Shown here: positions 9,860 through 21,734 of the stretch, piece after piece | How positions within the stretch are numbered: position 1 is the stretch's first letter | How the letters are laid out: each line of letters opens with the position of its first letter | Notes under the pieces: generated by a model | Seen by the model: only the letters and a program-made list of their open reading frames with translations | Databases searched by the model: none | What the model was told of the DNA's origin: nothing | Program-made: the position numbers and the translations under genes | Origin: Ascarosepion bandense | Lineage: Eukaryota; Mollusca; Cephalopoda; Sepiida; Sepiidae | NCBI GenBank assembly: GCA_037127315.1 | Contig: JBBBDQ010000399.1 | Span: forward strand, 358,501 to 422,500 | Length of the DNA stretch: 64,000 nucleotides | Reading direction: 5' to 3'

Positions 9860-12800
9860 AATAAGAATTAAGTAGTTATAGTATACTAAGAATAAGAATT
9901 AAGTAGTTATAGTATACTAAGAATAAGAATTAAGTAGTTATAGTATACTAAGAATAAGAATTAAGTAGTTATAGTATACTAAGAATAAGAATTAAGTAGT
10001 TATAGTATACTAAGAATAAGAATTAAGTAGTTATAGTATACTAAGAATAAGAGTTAAGTAGTTATAGTATACTAAGAATAAGAATTAAGTAGTTATAGTA
10101 TACTAAGAATAAGAATTAAGTAGTTATAGTATACTAAGAATAAGAATTAAGTAGTTATAGTATACTAAGAATAAGAGTTAAGTAGTTATAGTATACTAAG
10201 AATAAGAATTAAGTAGTTATAGTATACTAAGAATAAGAATTAAGTAGTTATAGTATACTAAGAATAAGAATTAAGTAGTTATAGTATACTAAGAATAAGA
10301 GTTAAGTAGTTATAGTATACTAAGAATAAGAATTAAGTAGTTATAGTATACTAAGAATAAGAATTAAGTAGTTATAGTATACTAAGAATAAGAATTAAGT
10401 AGTTATAGTATACTAAGAATAAGAGTTAAGTAGTTATAGTATACTAAGAATAAGAATTAAGTAGTTATAGTATACTAAGAATAAGAGTTAAGTAGTTATA
10501 GTATACTAAGAATAAGAATTAAGTAGTTATAGTATACTAAGAATAAGAATTAAGTAGTTATAGTATACTAAGAATAAGAATTAAGTAGTTATAGTATACT
10601 AAGAATAAGAGTTAAGTAGTTATAGTATACTAAGAATAAGAATTAAGTAGTTATAGTATACTAAGAATAAGAGTTAAGTAGTTATAGTATACAAAGAATA
10701 AGAATTAAGTAGTTATAGTATACTAAGAATAAGAGTTAAGTAGTTATAGTATACTAAGAATAAGAATTAAGTAGTTATAGTATACTAAGAATAAGAATTA
10801 AGTAGTTATAGTATACTAAGAATAAGAATTAAGTAGTTATAGTATACTAAGAATAAGAATTAAGTAGTTATAGTATACTAAGAATAACAAATTAAGTAGT
10901 TATAGTATACTGAATAAGAATTAAGTAGTTATAGTATACTAAGAATAAGAAATAAGGAAGGAGTAGTATACTAAGGAAAAGAATTAGTAGTTACAGTATA
11001 CTAAGAATAAGAGTTAAGTAATAGTATTAAGAATAAGAATTAAGTAGTTATAGTATACTAAGAATAAGAGTTAAGTAGTTATAGTATACTAAGGAAAAGA
11101 ATTAAGTAGTTACAGTATACTAAGAATAAGAGTGGCAATAGTATACTAAGAATAAGAATTAAGTAGTTATAGTATACTAAGAATAAGAGTTAAGTAGTTA
11201 TAGTATACTAAGAATAAGAATTAAGTAGTTATAGTATACTAAGAATAAGAGTTAAGTAGTTATAGTATACTAAGAATAAGAATTAAGTAGGTATAGTATA
11301 CTAAGAATAAGAATTAAGTAGTTATAGTATACTAAGAATAAGAATTAAGTAGTTATAGTATACTAAGAATAAGAATTAAGTAGTTATAGTATACTAAGAA
11401 TAAGAAATAAGTAGTTATAGTATACTAAGGAAAAGAATTAAGTAGTTACAGTATACTAAGAATAAGAGTTAAGTAATAGTATACTAAGAATAAGAATTAA
11501 GTAGTTATAGTATACTAAGAATAAGAGTTAAGTAGTTATAGTATACTAAGAATAAGAATTAAGTAGTAATAGTATACTAAGAATAAGAGTTAAGTAGTTA
11601 TAGTATACTAAGAATAAGAATTAAGTAGTTATAGTATACTAAGAATAAGAATTAAGTAGTTATAGTATACTAAGAATAAGAATTAAGTAGTTATAGTATA
11701 CTAAGAATAAGAATTAAAGTAGTTATAGTATACTAAGAATAAGAATTAAGTAGTTATAGTATACTAAGAATAAGAATTAAGTAGTTATAGTATACTAAGA
11801 ATAACAAGAATTAAGTAGTTATAGTATACTAAGAATAAGAATTAAGTAGTTATAGTATACTAAGAATAAGAGTTAAGTAGTTATAGTATACTAAGAATAA
11901 GAATTAAGTAGTTATAGTATACTAAGAATAAGAATTAAGTAGTTATAGTATACTAAGAATAAGAATTAAGTAGTTATAGTATATTAAGAATAAGAAATAA
12001 GTAGTTATAGTATACTAAGGAAAATAATTAAGTAGTTACAGTATACTAAGAATAAGAGTTAAGTAATAGTATACTAAGAATAAGAATTAAGTAGTTATAG
12101 TATACTAAGAATAAGAGTTAAGTAGTTATAGTATACTAAGAATAAGAATTAAGTAGTTATAGTATACTAAGAATAAGAATTAAGTAGTTATAGTATACTA
12201 AGAATAAGAATTAAGTAGTTATAGTATACTAAGAATAAGAATTAAGTAGTTATAGTATACTAAGAATAAGAATTAAGTAGTTATAGTATACTAAGAATAA
12301 GAATTATAGTTATAGTATACTAAGAATAAGAATTAAGTAGTTATAGTATACTAAGAATAAGAATTAAGTAGTTATAATATACTAAGAATAAGAATTAAGT
12401 AGTTATAGTATACTAAGAATAAGAATTAAGTAGTTATAGTATACTAAGAATAAGAATTAAGTAGTTATAGTATACTAAGAATAAGAATTAAGTAGTTATA
12501 GTATACTAAGAATAAGAATTAAGTAGTTATAGTATACTAAGAATAAGAATTAAGTAGTTATAGCATACTAAGAATAAGAATTAAGTAGTTATAGTATACT
12601 AAGAATAAGAGTTAAGTAGTTATAGTATACTAAGAATAAGAATTAAGTAGTTATAGGTATACTAAGAATAAGAATTAAGTAGTTATAGTATACTAAGAAT
12701 AAGAATTAAGTAGTTATAGTATACTAAGAATAAGAATTAAGTAGTTATAGTATGCTAAGAATAAGAATTAAGTAGTTATAGTATACTAAGAATAAGAATT

Positions 12801-15178
12801 AAGTAGTTATAGTATACTAAGAATAAGAATTAAGTAGTTATAGTATACTAAGAATAAGAAATAAGTAGTTATAGTATACTAAGGAAAATAATTAAGTAGT
12901 TATAGTATACTAAGAATAAGAATTAAGTAGTTATAGTATACTAAGGAAAATAATTAAGTAGTTACAGTATACTAAGAATAAGAATTAAGTAGTTATAGTA
13001 TACTAAGAATAAGAATTAGTAGTTATAGTATACTAAGAATAAGAATTAAGTAGTTATAGTATACTAAGAATAAGAATTAAGTAGTTATAGTATACTAAGA
13101 ATAAGAATTAAGTAGTTATAGTATACTAAGAATAAGAATTAAGTAGTTATAATATACTAAGAATAAGAATTAAGTAGTTATAGTATACTAAGAATAAGAG
13201 TTAAGTAGTTATAGTATACTAAGAATAAGAATTAAGTAGTTATAGTATACTAAGAATAAGAATTAAGTAGTTATAGTATACTAAGAATAAGAATTAAGTA
13301 GTTATAGTATACTAAGAATAAGAATTAAGTAGTTATAGTATACTAAGAATAAGAATTAAGTAGTTATAGTATACTAAGAATAAGAATTAAGTAGTTATAG
13401 TATACTTAAGAATAAGAATTAAGTAGTTATAGTATACTAAGAATAAGAATTGGCAGTTATAGTATACTAAGAATAAGAGTTAAGTAGTTATAGTATACTA
13501 AGAATAAGAATTAAGTAGTTATAGTATACTAAGAATAAGAGTTAAGTAGTTATAGTATACTAAGAATAAGAATTAAGTAGTTATAGACACTAAGAATAAG
13601 AGTTAAGTAGTTATAGTATACTAAGAATAAGAATTTAAGTAGTTATAGTATACTAAGAATAAGAATTAAGTAGTTATAGTATACAAGAATTTATGGATTA
13701 AGTAGTTATAGTATACTAAGAATAAGAATTAAGTAGTTATAGTATACTAAGAATAAGGATTAAGTAGTTATATTATACTAAGAATAAGAATTAAGTAGTT
13801 ATAGTATACTAAGAATAAGAATTAAGTAGTTATAGTATACTAAGAATAAGAATTAAGTAGTTATAGTATACTAAGAATAAGAATTAAGTAGTTAAAGTAT
13901 ACTAAGAATAAGAATTAAGTAGTTATAATATACTAAGTATAAGAATTAAGTAGTTATAGTATACTAAGAATAAGAATTAAGTAGTTATAGTATACTAAGA
14001 ATAAGAATTAAGTAGTTATAGTATACTAAGAATAAGAATTAAGTAGTTATAGTATACTAAGAATAAGAATTAAGTAGTAGTTATAGTGTACTAAGAATAA
14101 GAATTAAGTAGTTATAGTGTACTAAGAATAAAAATTAAGTAGTTTTAGTATACTAAGAATAAGAATTAAGTAGTTATAGTATACTAAGGATAAGAATTAA
14201 GTAGTTATAGTATACTAAGAATAAGAATTAAGTAGTTATAGTATACTAAGAATAAGAATTAAGTAGTTATAGTATACTAAGAATAAGAATTAAGTAGTTA
14301 TAGTATACTAAGAATAAGAATTAAGTAGTTATAGTATACTAAGAATAAGAATTAAGTAGTTATAGTATACTAAGAATAAGAATTAAGTACTTATAGTATA
14401 CTAAGAATAAGAATTAAGTACTTATAGTATACTAAGAATAAGAATTAAGTAGTTATAGTATACTAAGAATAAGAAATAAGTAGTTATAGTATACTAAGAA
14501 TAAGAATTAAGTAGTTATAGTATACTAAGAATAAGAATTAAGTAGTTATAGTATACTAAGAATATGAATTAAGTATTTATAGTATACTAAGAATAAGAAT
14601 TAAGTAGTTATAGTATACTAAGAATAAGAATTAGTAGTTATAGTATACTAAGAATAAGAATTAAGTAGTTATAGTATACTAAGAATAAGAATTGATGTGT
14701 TATAGTATACTAAGAATAAGAATTAAGTAGTTATAGTATACTAAGAATAAGAATTAAGTAGTTATAGTATACTAAGAATAAGAATTAAGTAAGTTATAGT
14801 ATACTAAGAATAAGAATTAAGTAGTTATAGTATACTAAGAATAAGAATTAAGTAGTTATAGTATACTAAGAAGAAGAATTAAGTAGTTATAGTTTACTAA
14901 GAATAAGAATTAAGTAGTTATAGTATACTAAGAATAAGAATTAAGTAGTTATAGTATACTAAGAATAAGAATTAAGTAGTTATAGTATACTAAGAATAAG
15001 AATTACGTAGTTATAGTATACTAAGAATAAATTAAGTAGTTATAGTATACTAAGAATAAGAATTAAGTAGTTATAGTATACTAAGAATAAGAATTAAGTA
15101 GTTATAGTATACTAAGAATAAGAATTAAGTAGTTATAGTATACTAAGAATAAGAATTAAGTAGTTATAGTATACTAAG
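9860..15178. repeat. Giant minisatellite, 31-bp unit, about 171 copies
   Basis: The 31-bp unit contains TTAAGTAGTTATAGTATAC followed by TAAGAATAAGAA. It is repeated head to tail over 5,319 bp. All three forward frames hit stops within one unit, so it is not coding. A G-variant unit (GAGTTAAG) recurs every 124 bp at 10051, 10175, 10299 and 10423, giving four-unit higher-order repeats, and then at 62-bp spacing. A cassette with GAAATAAG, TACTAAGGAAAA and GTTACAG recurs at about 11411, 12001 and 12864. The paralogous block has a single unit (19610-19640). Confidence 0.97.
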
Positions 15179-15345
15179 GTAAGTTGAAGTTAAGAAAACA
15201 AAATAAACATCGTGTGGGTAATTTATTTCTGGTCTGAAAGTGTATCGTAATGCCAAATGCAAATGTTACGGAATACACTGCTAGATACGGCATGATTTAA
15301 CTTCCCTTATGTTCGTCGCAGGTTCGAATCCTGCAGAAAGACACA
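15179..15345 (+). repeat. Copy A right flank with tRNA-like B box
   Basis: GTAAGTTGAAGTTAAG and the following bases match copy B at 19641-19880. The stretch GCAGGTTCGAATCCTGC contains a perfect B-box-like sequence (15321-15330), but the A-box half is missing here because of a 63-bp deletion relative to copy B. It is therefore a broken tRNA-derived segment and not a gene. Confidence 0.7.
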
Positions 15346-15362
15346 CGTTTTTGTAATAAAAA

Positions 15363-16140
15363 TACAGAGTGGAGCCACATCATGTTGGTGAGAAAGTGAC
15401 TGAAGGTGGGTTACCAAGTCAGGATCGATTATATTGCAGATCCTCTTTTGATATTTCTCGAGAACCTCAAGATGGATAGCAGGAGCACCCGACCAGATAG
15501 GGCAACAGTATTAACTCCACGGCTGAATGGTAGATTTATAAATTTGCAAAGTATATTCTGACGAAAAAAAAACATCCTGACCCGACACAGTGATTTAACC
15601 TTCCTAGCAGTAAATTACACCTATGGATTCAATGTCAGTCAGTGAAGTGATATACGTGATACATGCTTTGAGCGATTATGTCACGAAAGGGACATAACTG
15701 ATTTGGCAGAAGATTACCCCGCAGTAGGTTGACATTGTTTTCTACGTTAGACTGGTTACCAGCCAAGGCTATAGAACCCAATCTATTCTGTTATTTAACA
15801 GGGGATAAACGGTTTAATAGCTTTTCCAAGGTATTTGTGCGTAGGTGAATGCAAAAATTCAACTGGAATTCGATCTCGGCTCCCCGATTTGTCGTTCCGA
15901 GTCGAGATCTACCGCGCCAAAATGTACATCCAGATTCAATGTAATGACTCCATTTAAGATCATTTGAGAGAGTAAGACAAAAGGGTCGAAATGTATCTTT
16001 CTCTAGGTGAGTCACCTCATCCATTCCCATGGTAGGTAAGAAAACGGTGGTTAAAGGAGAGCAGCTTCGTTTTGGCGGTATTAAAATTTACGAGCAATTT
16101 CCTTACCATTGATTACGGATTATAGTTTCTTGAGGAGGGA
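15363..16140 (-). mobile_element. Jockey/CR1-like LINE RT/C-terminal fragment, split by a SINE
   Basis: On the reverse strand the 15933-16140 part encodes KTKLLSFNHRFLTYHGNG and SNDLKWSHYIES. The 15363-15635 part continues with VFFSSEYTLQIYKSTIQP, then YCCPIWSGAPAIHLEVLEK and QKRICNIIDPDLVTHLQ. These are consecutive parts of one LINE protein interrupted at 15636-15932. Stops and frameshifts make it inactive. Confidence 0.82.
15636..15932 (-). mobile_element. SINE-1 with perfect 10-bp target duplication
   Basis: The tRNA-like head is on the right: on the reverse strand a degenerate A box precedes CGGGGAGCCGAGATCGAATT. The body contains the conserved GACTGGTTACCAGCCAAGG, and the 3' end is at left with TCAGTCAGTGAAG. 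GATTCAATGT flanks it at 15626-15635 and 15933-15942. The homologous LINE at 7985 has the site uninterrupted. Confidence 0.93.
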
Positions 16141-16539
16141 ATACAAGTTCGTTAGAATTTCTTTCGCTCCAATGGCTTTCAGGAACTAAATACAGCATAA
16201 CATTCATACTCACCCATAAAAATTTCGAGTTCAACAGCGACCATTTTGTCAGGTCAGCGGCCCAGCCATGAAAGCTCTAATGACCCCTAGCTAGGCAACA
16301 AAGTAGGTTACGCGAATATCATCCAGAAAGCCTCCACTACCACAGATACCATCTTTATAGCGACACCTTGTGAGAACTCTCTCCACGACTTTAAACAATA
16401 CATAAAAATTTCAAAGCCCCATAAAATTGCCAATGGAATATTCAGTCTTTCCATTCTGTTTCATGATTTACGGAAACGTTAGTGTGACAGGTTGAGCCGT
16501 CTTCTTCTCAAGAAAAAATTCATGGGACTTTTTGGCTCG
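16141..16539. other. Nothing recognised
   Basis: Moderate-complexity sequence with no ORF, RNA gene or repeat that I recognise. It separates two antisense LINE fragments and may be an unrecognised part of the same LINE. Confidence 0.4.
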
Positions 16540-16745
16540 AAAAGTGGTTCCAAAGTATTTAACTATATCAAAGATAAATGGGTGGGATCTGGAATTGCTA
16601 GTGGCATTCTAAAATTCATGTGGTCGTGGCACCGGGAAAAAAAATTTACCAGAGCAGTTGAAATGAAAAGATTTGTAGAAAAGACAGAGGGAGGTCACGT
16701 CAATGAGACAGTGAATGAAGTCGAGATTTTAAGTCAGGGTTGATT
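16540..16745 (-). mobile_element. Decayed Jockey/CR1-like LINE fragment, antisense
   Basis: The forward frame of 83 codons beginning MSRLLLKKK is a shadow. The reverse strand reads SRLHSLSH then DLPLSFLQIFSF and ATTT.ILECH, aligning with the LSHRRNVASLCLFYKYF and FTRATRLATGSHPF region of better copies. Heavily diverged. Confidence 0.55.
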
Positions 16746-16904
16746 AAAAAAAAACATCAAGAGACTACAGTAATTACTGAAATTTCTAACAACAATACTT
16801 GACGTATTGAATCGAGACATGTTTTAAGTCTTTGAGCATAAAATACAGGGACAAATCAGTGCAAAACAGTATGATCTATTATATCTTATTTAAGATTGGT
16901 AGCA

Positions 16905-17000
16905 TGATGCGCTTTTTGGGAGCAATAGATATCGACTAAAAATGAGAATTCACAGAGCCGCTTTCGAAAACCAGTTGAATTCGTTGCATTTACTTATACT
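16905..17000 (+). mobile_element. Decayed SINE-1 head
   Basis: GCAATAGATATCGACTAAAA, then GCCGCTTTCGAAAACCAGTT and TCGTTGCATTTACTT, follow the SINE-1 head order (GTGGATATCGACTCGGAACG, GAGTTCGAATTCCAGTTG, CATTGCATTCACTTAC). The matching 3' body appears about 700 bp downstream at 17700-17880, perhaps separated by an insertion. Confidence 0.5.
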
Positions 17001-17289
17001 GTCACGAGCGAGGCGAAGCTTCGAAGGATACTTGAATTTTTATCTCATAACTCCGGCTGCTGTGTCACAAAAAACTTTTTTCGTCGGGTATTTTATGCCC
17101 AGATTGGCTCATGGGTGTGGTTCGGGTATGAATAAAGATTCAGAGAAAAATTTGGTTAACCGAAAGAAAACAATGAAATAAAAATATCAGCGATTCATCA
17201 ATATCATTGATAAAAACGATCGTAACAACAACGAAACAATTTAATTCATAACTGTAAGGAAAGATATTTTTAAATTCAATGTTCACAAT

Positions 17290-17640
17290 AAAGAAAAAGA
17301 AGAAATTTATCGAGAGCAATATCTCAGACAGTTAGTTTCATATCCGGGTGAATTAATGTTCACTTAAAGAATAAAGTTGTTGAGAGCGATATCTCAGACA
17401 ATTATTCTTTATCCAAATGAATTTATGTTTATATGGAAGATGAAGCCATTTCAATGTAGAAGGCGATCTTCTCAAAGAAAATTATTTCTACTTATCTTTT
17501 TGCCCGTCTTCTTCATTTCGCAGTGCGTCTTCTGTTTTGTTTTTGTTTTCTTTGAAATGAATATAAGCGTTTCTAAGAGTCTTTATTTTTAGTTACCATG
17601 AATATGAGCGTCTTTAAGACTATTTTCTTTGTTGCCAAGG
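17290..17640 (+). repeat. Short imperfect local repeats
   Basis: GAGAGCAATATCTCAGACAG (17315) and GAGAGCGATATCTCAGACAA (17384) begin two imperfect copies about 70 bp apart, each followed by CATATCCGGGTGAAT-like sequence. A second pair, GAATATAAGCGTTTCTAAGA and GAATATGAGCGTCTTTAAGA, lies near 17560-17620. The 71-codon frame across here has no recognisable homology. Confidence 0.5.
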
Positions 17641-17699
17641 ATATTCTCGTCACAATACGTAAAGGCACTTGGAAGAACGCATGAATATATCAGATCTCC

Positions 17700-17880
17700 C
17701 TAAAGTATGGGTTGTGTAGCAGGTCAAATTGAATTCTATATATATTGCTGGTAATCAGTCTACTGCAGAAAAATGGTAACCTACTGCGAGAAAATCTTCT
17801 GGCTAGTCACTCATGGATCTAACGAAACATAATCACCCTAGCGTGTATCGCGTATTTCCCTAAAGTAACTGACAGAGAAT
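17700..17880 (+). mobile_element. SINE-1 3' body fragment
   Basis: TTCTATATATATTGCTGGTA, ATCAGTCTACTGCAGAAAAA, TGGTAACCTACTGCGAGAAA and GTGTATCGCGTATTTCCCTA match the SINE-1 body in order, ending near AACTGACAGAGAATGAC. The tRNA head is absent here. Confidence 0.7.
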
Positions 17881-19099
17881 GACACGGGAAAAAGTATATA
17901 AATGTCCATTTAACAGTAGTGATGAATCTTTATTTATCAATCCGACAGTTGTTAGAGATTCAAAGTTATTTTTGGTAGATGCCCGTATTTGAGTAGACGC
18001 TTCGTTTATTTATTAAACGATGTATTTATTTATTTTACATCTGCCGGTTTGAAAGTTTGATAAATCTTATGAAGTAAAATGTGCACTCTTTGACAGGATT
18101 CGAAACTGCCTGCATTTTTTTCTTTTTCTTTTTTTGATCTCGATTCATTCGTCCTGAGTATGACAGTAAACCGCATCCTATAGCAAGTTTTGAGAAGCAT
18201 AGAAGCACCTCTTAACTGCTGTCGTTCTCGGCTCCCCCCTGACTTGGGGTGGTAGCACCTGTTTAGTTCCCAGGTATGGACAAATAGCTAACCCCCAAAC
18301 TAGAATGAAAACACTCTAAAAATATACTTTTAAGTTAAAAATTCCAGTAATACATATTTGAAAAATAAAATATTATTAGCAATACGTTTTGGAAGGATAA
18401 AATTATATTACCAGCAATTTTTTTAAAAATATACTAGCAACACAGCTAACTCTAGACAAAAAACCCTCTTTACAAAAATAGGTCAATGAAACATTATCTC
18501 AAAACTGCTTTTCAAAAATGCAAAACCAGAAGAAATCTTGAGTTTAAAAAAAGACATTTTTCATCTGCATCTGACTAAATAAACCATCTTACGATGACCA
18601 AACATTAAAAAAGCCCTAAAATCACATTTTTTGACATTCAATATTCGACAAGGGTTTATATGCCGTTAAACAAAACTCAAATTCAAACTCAAACTGGACT
18701 CATTTATTAAGTAGATTTGATTGAATGGAAACACAAGCAATCCGCCTCGGAATGATTGTCGGATGATAAAAATGGTAATGACCGTTTCCATACAAGAAAG
18801 TTTCGACCATTCACAATTCATATAATTATCGCCACCGTTGGTTGAAAATGCTTAAATCTTACAGTTCAAAATGTGTTTTTTTTTTCAGGGTAAACGTTTA
18901 TGAACGCCATTAGGTTTTATTGCTTTTTCTACTATGAGTGATGATTTCCTCACTTAGCGTTTGTTTGTAATACCTGCTAAGTTCTCATTGAAAAAGTATG
19001 GTTGACACCTGAGAACCGAAATTTGCAACGATATCTCTTGAGACCATAGTTAATTTTGCCATTATGATATTTCATGACAACACAATTGTATTTGTCGTG

Positions 19100-19101
<2 letters not shown>

Positions 19102-19142
<41 letters not shown>
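19102..19142. repeat. (TA)n microsatellite inside copy B
   Basis: Pure TA run. Copy A has a much shorter TA run at the same place (7829-7838). The overlapping short frames on both strands are microsatellite translation. Confidence 0.95.
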
Positions 19143-19147
<5 letters not shown>

Positions 19148-19609
19148 CTTCTTGTATAATATATACATTGTAACTTTGTTATTACAATGGCTTATAAAAA
19201 CATTTTATCTCCACACAAACATTTTCATGTTTCAGAACAATACTGGTCTTCTTCAGGCGATATTTTAAAATAAATGCTAAGAATAAGCTATTTATAAATC
19301 ATAAGACGAATTTAAGGTTATTTTGAATAATAGAAAGTGGTAATTGGATATCATGCTAGTATTTATGTCAATTTTGTTCAACCAAAAATGAGAATGAAGT
19401 TAAACTATGAAGTTTAAGATTTGGATCGTGAAAGATAACATAGTAACCTGATGTCATAGCATGACACTTTTTAATTTTATCTGGAACCAGGCATTATTTA
19501 AATGAGAAGAAAATAATTTTTAACAGCAGGTTGGATTCTAGTGTTTTTTTTTTTTAATTTCATTTTGTACTACCTCATCAGACAAAAGGGGCTGAATTGT
19601 TTAAGTTAG

Positions 19610-19640
19610 AATAAGAATTAAGTAATTATGGTATACTAAG
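19610..19640. repeat. Single-copy ancestor of the 31-bp minisatellite unit
   Basis: One unit related to the giant array (TTAAGTAATTATGGTATAC), two differences from the array consensus, lies between the same flanks as the array in copy A (upstream GGTTGGATT..., downstream GTAAGTTGAAGTTAAG). It marks the pre-expansion state. Confidence 0.93.
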
Positions 19641-19794
19641 GTAAGTTGAAGTTAAGAAAACAAAATAAGCATCGTGTGGGTAATTTATTTCTGCTCTGAA
19701 AGTGTATAGTAATGTAGACACATGTAAACATAAATGTTACGGAATACACTGATATATAAGGCTTGATTTAACTTCTATTTGACTGTAGAAACAT

Positions 19795-19918
19795 TCGTAG
19801 CCTAGTGATCTAAGATACACTAGATCAATGATTGGCTTTCCTTATGTTAATCGCAGGTTCGAATCCCGCAGAATGTCACACATTTCCGCAACAAAATCTA
19901 TTGGAAATACTCCGGCTG

Positions 19919-19965
<47 letters not shown>
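19795..19965 (+). mobile_element. tRNA-derived SINE-like tail with (TA)n
   Basis: GTAGCCTAGTGATCTAAGA resembles an A box and CGCAGGTTCGAATCCCGCAG carries a perfect B box with a pairing TPsiC-like stem. Spacing of about 50 bp fits a tRNA-derived promoter. A TA run (19922-19965) follows about 50 bp downstream. No complete acceptor stem was seen, so this is a SINE head or tRNA relic and not a tRNA gene. Confidence 0.6.
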
Positions 19966-19967
<2 letters not shown>

Positions 19968-21734
19968 CCTTAAAAGAATAATCATTTTAATAAGAGGGGG
20001 ATTTTAGAAGCCTTAGACTGACATCGCTTCAGAAATATATCGTCGGCAATTAAGCAGAAGTTGTCATGAATTCAGAACAATGTCTGAGGTTAAAAACACA
20101 GAATTTATTTTTAAAAAAAGGCCATTACCTATGTTGGGCGGGAGTTATCCCCAAAGAGTTCTAACTTATATTTTAATTCTCCCTCAATTCACGACAGAAT
20201 GTTGTATATTGATGGTAAGAGACTCCAAGATGTCAAGATGGTGTGTCGTCATAGCCATGTAAAAGACATAGAAGAAATCCGGGAAATCTTGTCTCCTGCA
20301 GTCGATTGAGTTCAATACGTGCTCGCCGATTGCTGACTCGTGACTCTGCGACTGCTCAGATATTATATGTTTTGTCTGCGGTCTCTACTCGGCACGTTCT
20401 GAGCTACCCTTACCTCCGCTGAATGGTCTTGCCACGTACTCGGTCTCACACTGACACTTATACTGATAAACAATGAGACTCTCTTCTTGATTAGTAGGCA
20501 AGACATCTTTGTGGAGCAGAGAAAGCAGTTCTTGCAAAAAAGATGTCCCTAACATTGACAGCACTGAAGGAACTCTTGATGGAATTTACAATTTTCTTAG
20601 ATAATACTTTACCCTCAAAACCTATCCATGAAACTCTTAATTAAATATGACACATGGGAGAACTGAATTTTATCGCTTCTTTGTACTTGTTAACATCTTG
20701 TCTGATGACTGCTCTTAACAAACTTTCGAGGTACCCATTAACCAATAACAATTGTTTCACTTTTCTTAATTCAGCGTTATATATATAATCACAAGATCAC
20801 ATAGTCTCATCAAAAAACATGGAGGGCATCTCAGATCAGACATTTTTCCCGTGGGAAAATATTACAAGTAAGACTATCTTTCTTCGTTTCTTTTCACATC
20901 GCTTGTTGTATACATAGGTTATAATTTCCTGTAGGGAATAAAGTTATGATAAATATGTATATCTCGGTATAAAAATATATTTGAGTACCATGCATGTTTG
21001 CCATTCCTTTTATTCAGCTGTCTTTTAAGTTTTTAATATCTCGCAGATATATTAATGTCTATACTAAAGTAATGGTAATATTTGTTTTGTTTAATATCAC
21101 TCCCATTAAATATATTTTCAGAAAATAATGTGACAAATATAAAAAATTGTCTGAATAGGTGAGGCATTAGAATATTTTGCGAGTTTATCTCATCTTTTCC
21201 TACCAGGAAAACTAAGAACATGGCGCTACTACAAGATAATATAGAGGTCTTGAAAACGTTTTCTTTTTCTTGGCTGTTTACATTCTTACCAAAATATTAC
21301 ACTAAAATAACAAATTCCTTAAAGTCTAGCAGAACTTGCGGCACTCATCTAAATTAATGATTCTCAATTAATAAAAAAAATGAAGTGATATTTTATAACA
21401 ATTTTGCTTTCGTCTTCTCTGAGCCACTCGAAATCAAACTGTTGGAATCTCTGTCTACGGGTGGAGAAGAACCCAGACGAGGCTCCGCCGAAAAGCAGAG
21501 CCCTGTCCAAGGAAAATTAGACAAGATCTCGATCCTGTCTTACGCAATATCTACGGGAAATTTATTGCCTGAATTTAAAGATTCGGAATTCCTAGGTTAA
21601 AAACAAAACTTGAGTCAAATCCAACCTCAGTGGGAATGTTTCTAGTATATGCTTAATTTAGTTGATTATGGCTCGCCACAACTTCCTTTCCCTTTGTAGC
21701 ATTTAATAAATATTGTCCTTCTGTTATTTTTTCT
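19966..21734. other. Longest stretch with nothing recognised
   Basis: About 1.8 kb without a recognisable repeat or gene. A somewhat CpG-containing part lies at 20270-20470. Two short frames (60 codons at 20080, 71 codons at 21385) have no motif that I recognise; the second is fairly polar (EEPRRGSAEKQSPVQGKLDK) and opens near an AT-rich stretch, but no support for an exon could be found. Confidence 0.5.

Larger units (their letters stand above)
5839..15345 (+). repeat. Large duplicated block, copy A, with many insertions
   Basis: Homology to copy B (18420-19890) is seen in order at 5839-5945, 6115-6511, 7216-7228, 7715-7835, 9350-9530, 9740-9860 and 15179-15345. Shared landmarks are ATATGCCGTTAAACAAA, GACCGTTTCCAT, TTTTGCCATTAT and TTAACAGCAGGTTGGATT. 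Between these lie insertions absent from B: LINE fragments, a mariner, an R2/NeSL-type fragment, a tail repeat and the 5.3-kb minisatellite. A 63-bp part of copy B around 19773-19835 is missing here. A third, inverted partial copy lies at 38200-38790, so this is a dispersed repeat or duplication. Confidence 0.8.
18130..19965 (+). repeat. Large duplicated block, copy B (mostly uninterrupted)
   Basis: This is the cleaner paralog of 5839-15345. It contains the empty site of the mariner (near 18972), the empty site of the tail repeat (near 19480), one 31-bp unit (19610-19640) and an intact tRNA-like tail (19795-19890). Its first 200 bp (ATTCATTCGTCCTGAGTATG to CTAACCCCCAAACTAGAATG) recurs inverted at 38590-38780. 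No coding frame spans it. It may be a long non-autonomous element; neither terminus was resolved. Confidence 0.75.

Noticed and set aside
9860..15178. CRISPR array
   Set aside because: Units are directly contiguous with no unique spacers, and the context is eukaryotic transposons.
15318..15335. tRNA gene suggested by a perfect B box
   Set aside because: No A box at proper spacing and no acceptor stem; copy B shows it is a SINE-like tail.
21104..21160. Micro-exon with TTTTCAG and AATAG|GTGAGG splice-like edges
   Set aside because: Only 36 bp, no neighbouring exon and AT-rich context where such motifs arise by chance.
21385..21600. 71-codon polar frame as a host exon
   Set aside because: No splice context, conservation or motif can be shown from the sequence alone; kept only as an unrecognised stretch.
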